64,000 nt of DNA from RGIG3701 sp030530205 (GTDB lineage: Bacteria; Planctomycetota; Planctomycetia; Pirellulales; Thermoguttaceae). The notes beneath the pieces were generated by a model that made no database searches, was not told where the DNA came from, and saw only the letters and a program-made list of their open reading frames with translations. Where the stretch lies: NCBI GenBank assembly GCA_030530205.1, contig JAUMVK010000001.1, positions 62,001-126,000 on the forward strand. The letters are read 5' to 3'. Shown here in pieces: positions 7,570 to 15,859 of this stretch (positions are counted from its first letter, which is position 1; each line of letters starts with the position of its first letter). The position numbers were made by a program, and so were the translations under genes.

Positions 7570-10500
7570 ATGTCAAAGCGTTTTTCCCTTTCCTTTATTT
7601 TTACCATTTTATTCCCCGGTTTGCTTGCCGCTGCCACGGTCCCCGTGACGGACGGTCTGGTGCTCCAGATCGACCCCTCCACCCTGACCGGGCTTGAGAA
7701 CGGCGCGGCCGTTTCCTCGTGGGCCGGTACGAACGCCGCGGGTGACACGATCACATTCACGCAAACCAACGCCGGCAATCAGCCGACATACCAGTCTTCG
7801 GTCGCCAGTCTCGGTGGTTCGTCCGCGCTTTATTTTGACAGCGACTACCTCCAGCTCGCCGGTACGTTGGGGATCACGGGCAACCAGGGCCGTACCGTTT
7901 TCGCGGTCTGGGCGGATCCGGTCGCCACGGGCGCCAACTACCAGCACGTGATGCACATGGGAAACGCCACGACCAACCAGGCGTACGGTTTGTCCGTCGG
8001 AAGAGGCTCCAATCTGACCGTGGGGAACCACTACTGGGGCAACGGTTTCGACGGGAAACAATCCACCACCGCGGGGAATATTGGGGTACTGACCTACAAC
8101 GGGAGCGCAGACCTCCTCGTTCTCAATGGCGTCATCAGCGGCCAAAACAATAAAACGGACGTGAACACCACCTCGGGCACCACGCTCATCGGGTCCCGCC
8201 TGAATCCGTACGCCGAAGGGATCAAGGGATCCATTGCCGAGCTCATCATTTATGACCGGGCCCTGAGCCGGGGTGAGATCGACCAGGTGAATCATTACCT
8301 CGCGTCGAAATATTCCCTTTCTGCTGGCGGCACTCCTCTCAATGTTGACTGGAGCAGTTCGCAGGTCAATATTGATTTTGAGAGCACCCCCTCCACGTGG
8401 GGAAGCCTGGTCACGGATGGCTGCGGCATCATTGAGCAGGACGGGAACCACGTTTTCCGCCTCATAAATACAGTAGGAAGTTTAAATAATCAGGCGTACA
8501 ACACGGCCGTGAACTCCGCAACGGGAAGCATCAACGGAAAGTTTGACCTCACCTTAACCAGCGCCGTCGCGGATGGCGTCAGTTTTACGCTGGCCGACAC
8601 AGGCATCGACGTCACGCAGCTGATCACGTCCTCGAACGCTGAAACTCCCAATATCGCGGGTTCTTTCTCCCTGGCCTACCAGATTTACAACAAGAACAAC
8701 GTTGCCATCTATTGGGACGGCAAAGAGGTCGGTTCCATTAATGTGGGCACGAACGGGGTCACCTTCAAGGACGGCAATCCCTTCACGACCGAATTTTCGA
8801 TCAATTATCGTCCAGAGAATTTGGGAGCGGATGTAACGGTCAATCTGTTCGCCAGCGGCACGAGCATGCTTTATGGCACCTGGACCGGTTTCATCGGGGA
8901 TCTTACTCCCTTCAGCAACAGCGTCCTGCTGCGCGGACGTACGGGCGGCTCGACCGCGAACGCCGACTTTGACAATATTTATGTTCTGTATCAGGATTCT
9001 GCTCCGAGCGACGCCCTGATCTGGATCCCGGACGCCAGCGGCGATTTCGCTGACCCGACCAAATGGCAAGGCGGTGTGGCTCCGACAACGAATTCGATCA
9101 TGAGGATCGAGGCCGGCACGAACACGATCTCGGACACCAAGTTCGTCGTTCAGGATGGGCAGTCGCTCATCATTTCGGGCGGCAACACGTCAACCGGCGA
9201 CTGGGCTGCGATCGATGAAGATTCCTCTGTCCTTATTTCCAACGCGACGGCGTCGTTCGACAATCTGCGCATCGGCGCCAACAGTACGGGTACGGGTGGA
9301 TTTATTCCCGGCTCGGGAACGGCCGCGCTCAAGGTCCAGGACGGAGCCATCGTGAACGTTCATCGTTGGCTCGCGCTGGGATTCAATACGAACGCAAGAG
9401 TCGATGTGACCGGCGGGACGATCAATCTGGACAAATCCAGCGGGACGGGGGGAATCATTATTGGTGACTCGGAGAATGGCGGAAAATGCCAATTCGTAAT
9501 GAGCGGCGGAACCGTTAATAATGCCGGCGTTACGCGGATCGGGACCAATGCCAACAGTACCGGGGAATTCACCATGACCGGCGGGAACTTTGTCGGAAAA
9601 GACCTCGTCACGGTCGGGAACGGTACGAACGCCAGCAAGATGAACATCACGGGCGGAACGCCCAAGTTCGGCAAGGGGATCCTCATCAAGTCCGGCTCGA
9701 CGGTTACCATGAACACGACGTCGCTGGTCAGCGCCAACACGGACGCTTCTTTCGACAATGGATACATCACGATCGGAAGCAATTCCAATAGCACGGACAA
9801 TAAAATCACCGTCGAAAAAGGCGCGACATTTAGCACGAATCAAAGCGTACGCCTTGGCTTCTTCAACGGAGACTACGGCGCGATGGACATTTACGGGACC
9901 GTCAACGCGACCGGGTCGTACTACATCGCCGGCTTCCGCGGGAATTCGGACATTTTGATCGATGGCGGAACGCTGAACGCCAAACAGGTCATCCTCGGCG
10001 ACAACACCGGCGGAACCCCCAACACGACCTTCACGATGAAGAACAACGCCACGGGCAGTTTCTCCAGTAATTTCCAGATTGGTGACAAAACTACCGCCAC
10101 TTCCTCGGTTGATATTACCGACAGTAAACTGACCGTGGGTGGTACGCTTTACGTCGGAAACCAGGGTAACGGTACCATGACCGTCTCGGGAAATTCGACT
10201 TTGACCACTGCGGAGGTAAACGTCGCCAATTCCGGAACCGGCAAGCTCACCCTTCAGGATTCGGTCAAGATGACCACCTCGAAATCGTTCATGATCTCAA
10301 ATGATCCCGGCGGCAATGGCTCGGTGCTTATGAAGGATTCCGCCTCGCTGAGCATCACGGGCAACCACTTGATCATTGGCCGTAATGATGTCGGAACGCT
10401 CACTTTGCAGGATGACGCTTCCGTGACCTGGACCGGGAACGGCGTCTGCGGCCTGGGCGAGTTTGGAAGCGGAACCCTGAATCTTGAAGGCGGAACGTTT

Positions 10501-11211
10501 AACGTGCATAAACTTCCGTCAAGCTACGGCGCTTTTATCGTGCGGAACTCTGAAGTGAAGCAGAGCGGCGGAACGATGAACATCGGAATGGACGGGCTTG
10601 AGATCCCCATTTCCATCGAAAACGGAACGTACAATCTGACCGGCGGAACGCTCAACGTCACCGGCACGATCACCCAAAGCGGGAACAGCGTCTTCACGAT
10701 CAATGAAGACGGGACCCTTTCCGCGACCGAAGTCGCTTTCAACCTGACGCAGGACGGCGGAACGCTCTCCCCGGGCCAGAACTGGACGGGTGAAGGCCAG
10801 GCGATCGGCACGACCACCATCACGGGCGACTACACCGCCAAACCCGGCGCGTCCATTTACCTCGAAATCGACGCGGCCGCCAACACCGCGGACCAGCTCG
10901 CCATCACGGGAAACGCCCTCTTTGAGGAAGGTTCTCAACTGGTGCTCGACTATGACCGTGACGCCCTCCAGCCGGGTATGTCTTTCGACCTCTTCAAAGT
11001 CAATCCCGGCACGGACATGGCTCCGCTGTTTGCCTCGCTTTCCGGGCAGGATCAGTCGCTTTGGCTGATTTCAGCCAGTGGCGACACGGTGACGTTCAGC
11101 ATTAATGCTTCGGCCGTTCCCGAACCGTCGGCGTGGCTGATCCTTTTGACCGGAATTTTCGGCTGCTTCGCGGCAGCCTCCCGCCGCTTTCATTCCGGCA
11201 AGCGAGCTTGA
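7570..11211 (+). CDS. Large PEP-CTERM protein with lectin-like and beta-solenoid domains
   Basis: A 1213-residue exported protein. After a signal peptide (about residues 1-23) comes a LamG/concanavalin-like domain (about 25-255; VTDGLVLQIDPS through IAELIIYDRALSRGEIDQVNHYLASKYSL). A second L-type-lectin-like domain follows (about 270-480), then several hundred residues of strand repeats such as VDVTGGTINLDK, FTMTGGNFVG and LNLEGGTFNVHK. It ends with VPEPSAWLILLTG, a membrane segment and a basic tail: the PEP-CTERM signal. It is probably a surface adhesin or glycan-binding protein. The ATG at 7570 is chosen over upstream in-frame codons because the signal peptide begins there. It is followed 39 bases on by a second PEP-CTERM gene, so the two may be cotranscribed. 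Confidence 0.9.
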   Translation: MSKRFSLSFIFTILFPGLLAAATVPVTDGLVLQIDPSTLTGLENGAAVSSWAGTNAAGDTITFTQTNAGNQPTYQSSVASLGGSSALYFDSDYLQLAGTLGITGNQGRTVFAVWADPVATGANYQHVMHMGNATTNQAYGLSVGRGSNLTVGNHYWGNGFDGKQSTTAGNIGVLTYNGSADLLVLNGVISGQNNKTDVNTTSGTTLIGSRLNPYAEGIKGSIAELIIYDRALSRGEIDQVNHYLASKYSLSAGGTPLNVDWSSSQVNIDFESTPSTWGSLVTDGCGIIEQDGNHVFRLINTVGSLNNQAYNTAVNSATGSINGKFDLTLTSAVADGVSFTLADTGIDVTQLITSSNAETPNIAGSFSLAYQIYNKNNVAIYWDGKEVGSINVGTNGVTFKDGNPFTTEFSINYRPENLGADVTVNLFASGTSMLYGTWTGFIGDLTPFSNSVLLRGRTGGSTANADFDNIYVLYQDSAPSDALIWIPDASGDFADPTKWQGGVAPTTNSIMRIEAGTNTISDTKFVVQDGQSLIISGGNTSTGDWAAIDEDSSVLISNATASFDNLRIGANSTGTGGFIPGSGTAALKVQDGAIVNVHRWLALGFNTNARVDVTGGTINLDKSSGTGGIIIGDSENGGKCQFVMSGGTVNNAGVTRIGTNANSTGEFTMTGGNFVGKDLVTVGNGTNASKMNITGGTPKFGKGILIKSGSTVTMNTTSLVSANTDASFDNGYITIGSNSNSTDNKITVEKGATFSTNQSVRLGFFNGDYGAMDIYGTVNATGSYYIAGFRGNSDILIDGGTLNAKQVILGDNTGGTPNTTFTMKNNATGSFSSNFQIGDKTTATSSVDITDSKLTVGGTLYVGNQGNGTMTVSGNSTLTTAEVNVANSGTGKLTLQDSVKMTTSKSFMISNDPGGNGSVLMKDSASLSITGNHLIIGRNDVGTLTLQDDASVTWTGNGVCGLGEFGSGTLNLEGGTFNVHKLPSSYGAFIVRNSEVKQSGGTMNIGMDGLEIPISIENGTYNLTGGTLNVTGTITQSGNSVFTINEDGTLSATEVAFNLTQDGGTLSPGQNWTGEGQAIGTTTITGDYTAKPGASIYLEIDAAANTADQLAITGNALFEEGSQLVLDYDRDALQPGMSFDLFKVNPGTDMAPLFASLSGQDQSLWLISASGDTVTFSINASAVPEPSAWLILLTGIFGCFAAASRRFHSGKRA

Positions 11212-11250
11212 TCCCCACCCTTAATTCATTCCCTTTTTCCCAAAAAAACC

Positions 11251-13698
11251 ATGAAAACGACCTTTAAAACCACCGCCGCGATCCTTTTGGCCCTTTGGAT
11301 GGGCGGTTTCGCAGTTCAGGCCGCTGACGTCGTTATTTCCAACGGTGAGACGGTCAAGTATTCGGAAACGGAGGGCTTTACCCTCACAACGAACATCGTT
11401 GGCCCCACTGGTTCCGGTGAAAAGGGAACGTTCATCATGGACGTTGCAGACACGACGTTCGAGAACCGGTACAAAGGCACGATCACCGGAAATCTGGACG
11501 TTTACAAAACCGGCGGTTACAACTGGCGCATGAATAATGCGAATTCCGACTTCAACGGGAATTTCTACCACCAGGGCGGGAACATTTACCTCGCGACGGG
11601 ACATGAGCTCGGCAATTCCACGATCCACTGGAAATCCGGGCAGATCGTGAATGAAGGAAATGATGGGATCCGCAACAGCGTGATCAATAATAACATCGTG
11701 CTGGAAAATGGCGGTGACCACGCCACCCGCTGCGGCTGGAATACCTCGGATTACTCCTACCTGACCTTTAACGGAAACATTTCCGGCTCGGGCAACATGT
11801 TGTTCGGAGTTTGGGAAGGAACGCCGGGAACGATTACGATCAACGGCGCGAACACGTACGATGGAAAGACTATTCTTCGCGGCACACCGTACAATACCGC
11901 AGCGAAAACCCCGTACGGCGCTTTCGTTCTGGGAAACAACCAGGCGCTCAGTACCGGTAATGTTTACGTTCAGGGTACGACCCAGGTGGACATTTCCCAG
12001 CTTACGGCCCTGGAAAACTCGATGGAGATCAGCTCTTACACAGAAAGCAACATAACCTTTAACTCCTCGACCCTGCTGTACGCAGGTACGGGAACGGTCA
12101 CTCTCGGAAAGACCGGCTCCACGCTGGAGGTCAAATCCAACGTCTCGGGGGTCACCACCACGGCGATCATCAAAAACACCGGGGCCGGCTCGATCATTCT
12201 GAGCCATCAGAACGTCAAGAATGGCGGAACTTTGAAACTCGAGAACACTGGTTCCGGGACCATCACGGTCACGAAGGTCGCCCTGACCGGAACGATGATC
12301 CTCGAAAACACGGGCACCGGCGCCGTCCGCGTCGGCACTCCTGATGAATATTCCTCGTCCACCGGCGGCACGTTCGCGTTCGCCTCTTCCGGCACGGCTT
12401 ACGTCACGAACGGTTTTTCTTCCGGTATCACCGGGCCTTCCGCTGAGGGGGAGAAAGTCACGGTTTACTTCAAAGAAAAGGATTTGGGCAGCTACACGGG
12501 CAAGCTCTCCGGAAATATGGACGTAGTCATTCAGGCCGGCACCCGATTCATTAATAACCAGACCAATTTTACCGGTTCCATTACGTCTTCCGCCAACACG
12601 TATTTCCGCTACGGGAACGAAATGGGCGGCAAGAAGACCAACGTGATCACCTTCAGCGGCGGCCAGATCGTGAACCAGGACCAGAGCGCCCCGGTCATTC
12701 CGAACGACATCGTGCTGAATAATACCATCACGGTCCGCGCGGGCTGGAACAGCACCGGCTTCGGCGGAGGGGATAAATCCTCCGTGACGCTCACCGGTGA
12801 CATTTCCGGGAACGGCGGCATTAATTTCAATGGCGAGAATAATCCCGGCGCGATTTACCTCCGCGGGAACAACACGTATAAGGGAAACAGCAAGGTCGAG
12901 TACGGATACGTCCCCGAATCCAGCGCGAAACACCGTAGCTGGTTCGGGCTTGGAACCGATACGCCATTCGGTACGGGAGCTTTGACTCTCAACTCCAACA
13001 TGCCCACGACCGTTTTGTGCCTTGAAACGACGGGCGGCGTGGATCGTAACCTCGCCACGAAGATCACCGTCAGCAAGAACACGCTGGAGTTCCAGAACAA
13101 TTCCACCGGCGACGCGTTCATCACGAGCGCCATTACGGTCAATGCCGGGACGGACATTCAGTTCGGCTCGACCTACTCCCCGGATGAAAACGGCACCGGC
13201 ACGATCTACTTCGACGGCACGATCACGCAGGGGAACGCGGTGGTGAACGCCTGCACGACTCTGGGCGGCTCCGGCACGATGAAGAACGTGGTGGTCAGCA
13301 ACGAGGCGGCGCTTTACCTTTCCTCCGCCAAAAACTACGGCAGCGACCTGAAAATTGATGACCTGACGCTTAACGGCGACCTGACGATCGATCTGGACCC
13401 CGAAAAAGGCATCGAGCAGCCGCTCATGTCGCTCAGTTCCCTGACACTTGGCGATGATTCCATGGTGACGGTGAATTTCACCGGTGACCCGGGCGGAACC
13501 ACGACCCTTTTCGCGGTTCAAAATGGAGTCGATCTGGCCGAAGTCGCGCGGCATCTGAGCGTCACTGGCGCTGGTTCCGGCTACGCGCTCAATTTCGCCG
13601 ACGGACTTTTGACGATCACCGGCAACGTGCCCGAACCCTCCGCGTGGCTTCTGCTTCTGCTGGGCGTTCCGTTCCTTCTGCGGAGAAAACGCGGTTAA
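11251..13698 (+). CDS. PEP-CTERM autotransporter-like repeat protein
   Basis: An 815-residue exported protein with signal peptide (about residues 1-24, ending FAVQAAD). Repeats resemble autotransporter-associated beta-strand units, for example GTITINGANTYDGKTIL and GAIYLRGNNTYKGNSKV. The N-terminal and middle parts look internally duplicated: FNGNFYHQGGNIYLATGHELG compares with the later NFTGSITSSANTYFRYGNEMG, and each is followed by GQIVN. It ends with NVPEPSAWLLLLLG and LLRRKRG, a typical PEP-CTERM tail. It starts 39 bases after the neighbouring PEP-CTERM gene with no terminator between, suggesting an operon. Function beyond surface display is unknown. Confidence 0.9.
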   Translation: MKTTFKTTAAILLALWMGGFAVQAADVVISNGETVKYSETEGFTLTTNIVGPTGSGEKGTFIMDVADTTFENRYKGTITGNLDVYKTGGYNWRMNNANSDFNGNFYHQGGNIYLATGHELGNSTIHWKSGQIVNEGNDGIRNSVINNNIVLENGGDHATRCGWNTSDYSYLTFNGNISGSGNMLFGVWEGTPGTITINGANTYDGKTILRGTPYNTAAKTPYGAFVLGNNQALSTGNVYVQGTTQVDISQLTALENSMEISSYTESNITFNSSTLLYAGTGTVTLGKTGSTLEVKSNVSGVTTTAIIKNTGAGSIILSHQNVKNGGTLKLENTGSGTITVTKVALTGTMILENTGTGAVRVGTPDEYSSSTGGTFAFASSGTAYVTNGFSSGITGPSAEGEKVTVYFKEKDLGSYTGKLSGNMDVVIQAGTRFINNQTNFTGSITSSANTYFRYGNEMGGKKTNVITFSGGQIVNQDQSAPVIPNDIVLNNTITVRAGWNSTGFGGGDKSSVTLTGDISGNGGINFNGENNPGAIYLRGNNTYKGNSKVEYGYVPESSAKHRSWFGLGTDTPFGTGALTLNSNMPTTVLCLETTGGVDRNLATKITVSKNTLEFQNNSTGDAFITSAITVNAGTDIQFGSTYSPDENGTGTIYFDGTITQGNAVVNACTTLGGSGTMKNVVVSNEAALYLSSAKNYGSDLKIDDLTLNGDLTIDLDPEKGIEQPLMSLSSLTLGDDSMVTVNFTGDPGGTTTLFAVQNGVDLAEVARHLSVTGAGSGYALNFADGLLTITGNVPEPSAWLLLLLGVPFLLRRKRG

Positions 13699-13790
13699 GG
13701 AAGCGTGAAATCAAAGACGTTTTTGAAACTCAAGGCCCCCATTTTGAGGGAGTCAAATATAATCCCAACCTTTTTTTACAGGAGAAAAAC

Positions 13791-14489
13791 ATGAAAAAAA
13801 TCCTCTCTGCCACGATCTTCATGCTGGCCGCGATGATGATTTTGCCCGCTTTCGCCCAGACGGATGACGAAGGATTCGTCCCGCTTTTCAACGGAAAAGA
13901 TATGACCGGCTGGCGTCCCTGCAAACGTGACTTCCGCCCCTTCGAACTCCTCGCCATGACCGACGCGGAACGTGAAAAGTTCTACGCCGACAATCAGGCG
14001 GAATTCGACGCTCACTGGACCATCGAAAACGGCGAACTCGTGAACGACGGTTTCGGCCCGTACGCTTCGACCGACAAATTCTACAAAGACTTCGAGCTTC
14101 GTCTTGAGTACAAGACCGTCCCGCTCGCCGACTCCGGAATTTACCTCCGCGGCAATCCGCAGGTCCAGATTTGGGACACGCGCGAAGAAGGCGGCAAATG
14201 GGGCATCGGCGCCGATAAAGGCTCCGGAGGTCTCTGGAACAACAAAAAGCACATGCGTGACCCGCTCGTTCTGGCCGACAAACCGTTCGGCGAATGGAAC
14301 ACGGTCCGCATCATCATCCGCGGCAACGTCGTGAACGTTTGGCTCAACGGCCAGCAGACCGTGAAAGACACGGTCATGGAATACTGCTGGAACCACGACA
14401 TCGACATGCCGGAGATCGGCCCGATCCAGCTCCAGACCCACGGCGGCGAAATTCGCTGGCGCAACATCATGATCAAAGAGCTGAAATAA
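13791..14489 (+). CDS. Secreted DUF1080 (3-keto-disaccharide hydrolase) domain protein
   Basis: A 232-residue exported protein with signal peptide (residues 1-22, ending PAFAQ). The DUF1080 domain is recognisable by its start, GFVPLFNGKDMTGW, by the middle part DFELRLEYKTVPLADSGIYLRG, and by the end GPIQLQTHGGEIRWRNIMIKEL. The family is concanavalin-like; some members hydrolyse 3-keto-glycosides, and many are found in Planctomycetota with sugar oxidoreductases such as the two Gfo/Idh/MocA proteins of this window. ATG at 13791 follows CAGGAGAA. A TATAAT at 13758-13763 could be the -10, but I see no good -35. Confidence 0.88.
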   Translation: MKKILSATIFMLAAMMILPAFAQTDDEGFVPLFNGKDMTGWRPCKRDFRPFELLAMTDAEREKFYADNQAEFDAHWTIENGELVNDGFGPYASTDKFYKDFELRLEYKTVPLADSGIYLRGNPQVQIWDTREEGGKWGIGADKGSGGLWNNKKHMRDPLVLADKPFGEWNTVRIIIRGNVVNVWLNGQQTVKDTVMEYCWNHDIDMPEIGPIQLQTHGGEIRWRNIMIKELK

Positions 14490-14539
14490 TTTCGCGCAGT
14501 ATTTAAGGGACGATGCATCCAGCGTCGTTAAAACAAATA

Positions 14540-14592
14540 CGGGGACGACACTTCCAGGATAGTTTCCAGGGAAGTATCGTCCCGTTTTTTTT
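14540..14592 (+). terminator. Terminator built from two inverted short repeats
   Basis: GGGACGACACTTCC pairs with GGAAGTATCGTCCC (one mismatch) and is followed directly by eight T residues at 14585-14592. Both arms are copies of the same short repeat seen at 6113-6227, placed head to head. A further single half-decayed copy lies at 14508-14530. It ends the DUF1080 transcript. Confidence 0.75.
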
Positions 14593-14672
14593 CGATCAGT
14601 AAATCGAATATTTCAAGTTCTTCCGGCTCATCCGGTAACCGAGTACCGGAAAAATATTTAAAATCCCACAAA

Positions 14673-14703
14673 AAAGAAATCTGCTAAAAAGGTAGATTTC
14701 TTT
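14673..14703. terminator. 10-bp stem-loop upstream of the thi/pdx operon
   Basis: AAAGAAATCT (14673-14682) and AGATTTCTTT (14694-14703) form a perfect stem with an 11-base loop. The T run is better on the minus strand. It may shield the operon promoter from read-through; no minus-strand gene ends here. Confidence 0.35.
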
Positions 14704-14714
14704 GTGTCTCCCAC

Positions 14715-14742
14715 TTGTATTAAAATAAAAATGTGGTATATT
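14715..14742 (+). promoter_or_regulatory. Possible promoter of the thi/pdx operon
   Basis: TTGTAT (14715-14720), 16-base spacer, TATATT (14737-14742). This would place the transcription start just at the operator-like palindrome at 14752-14766. A second TATAAT at 14769-14774 lacks a -35 at the right distance. Confidence 0.4.
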
Positions 14743-14751
14743 ATGAAAACT

Positions 14752-14766
14752 CAACCAAATTAGTAG
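14752..14766. promoter_or_regulatory. Sulfur-island operator site A (CAAC-N7-GTAG)
   Basis: One-mismatch copy of the palindrome CTAC-N7-GTAG found at the cysM and thiS promoters. The flanking TATAT on the GTAG side also matches the flank of the other sites (ATACACTAC read on the opposite strand). Its place at the predicted transcription start suggests repression. Confidence 0.5.
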
Positions 14767-14794
14767 TATATAATAAAACGGAGGAATGAGTCCC

Positions 14795-14818
14795 ATGATA
14801 CTGGAGGTTTTGCCATGA
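14795..14818 (+). CDS. Possible 7-codon leader coupled to the mnmA-like gene
   Basis: ATG at 14795, preceded at 10 bases by GGAGG (14780-14784), opens a frame reading MILEVLP. Its TGA stop (14816-14818) overlaps the ATG of the next gene (14815-14817). Such an overlap can couple translation. The peptide has no run of a diagnostic amino acid and the ribosome site of the main gene (GGAGG at 14803-14807) stands on its own, so this may be chance. Confidence 0.2.
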   Translation: MILEVLP

Positions 14819-15858
14819 AGATCGCGGTCGGACTTTCCGGCGGGGTGGATTCCTCGGTCGTTGCCGCGCTGTTGAAATCGCAGGGGCATGAGGTCGTCGG
14901 GATCACCATGAAGCTTTGGCACGAGGGCCGTTACCGCGGCGGAGCCAAGGACGCCTGTTTCGGTTCCGGTGAGGCGGAGGACATCGCGCGGGCGGAAACG
15001 CTGTGCCGGGAACTCGGCATCCCGTACCATGTTTTCGACTGCGCCGACGAATATGAGAAGATCGTGCTGGAGTATTTCCGTGCAGAATATCTTGCCGGAA
15101 AGACGCCGAATCCGTGCGTACGCTGCAACGCCTTCATGAAGTTCGGCGTTCTGCCGAATCTGGCGCGGAGATCCGGCGTGGATTTTGAGAAGTTCGCCAC
15201 GGGCCATTACGCCCGGATCCGGGAAGAGAACGGAGTCTTTCATCTGCTTCGCGGAGTGGATGAGAAAAAGGACCAGTCCTATTTTCTCTATCGTTTGACT
15301 CAGGCGCAGCTGGCGAATCTGCTTTTTCCGTTGGGAGGTCTGCGCAAGACCGAAGTCCGGGAACTGGCCGCGAAATTCGGCCTGGAAGTCAAGGACAAAC
15401 CGGACAGTCAGGACTTTTACAGCGGGGACCATACGGAACTCCTGAACACGCCGCCGCGCCAGGGCAACATCGTCGATACCGCCGGGAAGGTGCTCGGCAC
15501 GCATGAGGGCTTCTGGAATTACACCATCGGCCAGCGCAAAGGTCTGGGCGTTGCGGCGAAGCATCCGTTGTATGTTCTCGACCTCACCCCCTGCCGGAAC
15601 GAGGTGGTCGTTGGAAGCGCGGAGGAAACGCTCAAGCACGAATTGACGCTGGCCGACTGTTCGTGGATCGCCGGTGACGCCCCGGCTGGTGAGGTGCTGG
15701 TCAAGGTCCGTTCCGCCTCGAAACTGCTTCCGGCCTTGTTTGAAAACGATGTTTTGCAATTTCCGGAAGGCGTTACCTCCGCCGCGCGGGGACAGTCCGC
15801 CGTGCTCTATCGGGAGTCCGAAGTACTGGGCGGCGGGATCATTGCCGAGGGGAGGTAA
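14815..15858 (+). CDS. mnmA: MnmA-family tRNA 2-thiouridylase-like sulfurtransferase
   Basis: A 347-residue MnmA-family protein; MnmA adenylates and thiolates uridine 34 of certain tRNAs. The PP-loop SGGVDSS is at residues 8-14, and ATGHYARI, KDQSYFLYRL, YTIGQRKGLG and the C-terminal GQSAVLY...GGGII are as in MnmA. Two active-site changes stand out. The usual NPD..C reads NPCVRC (Cys101, Cys104). The second catalytic cysteine, in the DS..-I-C-F motif of E. coli MnmA, is replaced: DSQDFY has Tyr202 there. It may therefore act with the Cys101/Cys104 pair, or on another substrate. First gene of a six-gene operon with thiamin and PLP genes; GGAGG lies 7 bases before the ATG. Confidence 0.82.
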   Translation: MKIAVGLSGGVDSSVVAALLKSQGHEVVGITMKLWHEGRYRGGAKDACFGSGEAEDIARAETLCRELGIPYHVFDCADEYEKIVLEYFRAEYLAGKTPNPCVRCNAFMKFGVLPNLARRSGVDFEKFATGHYARIREENGVFHLLRGVDEKKDQSYFLYRLTQAQLANLLFPLGGLRKTEVRELAAKFGLEVKDKPDSQDFYSGDHTELLNTPPRQGNIVDTAGKVLGTHEGFWNYTIGQRKGLGVAAKHPLYVLDLTPCRNEVVVGSAEETLKHELTLADCSWIAGDAPAGEVLVKVRSASKLLPALFENDVLQFPEGVTSAARGQSAVLYRESEVLGGGIIAEGR

Positions 15859-15859
15859 G

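Noticed and set aside
11221..13554. Minus-strand open frame of 777 codons opposite the PEP-CTERM gene
   Set aside because: Produced by the codon usage of the repeat-rich gene on the other strand; no signal, motif or ribosome site.
14490..14814. Possible TPP riboswitch upstream of the thi operon
   Set aside because: No CUGAGA-type element or other conserved TPP-aptamer parts could be found; the region holds terminator hairpins, a promoter and the operator.
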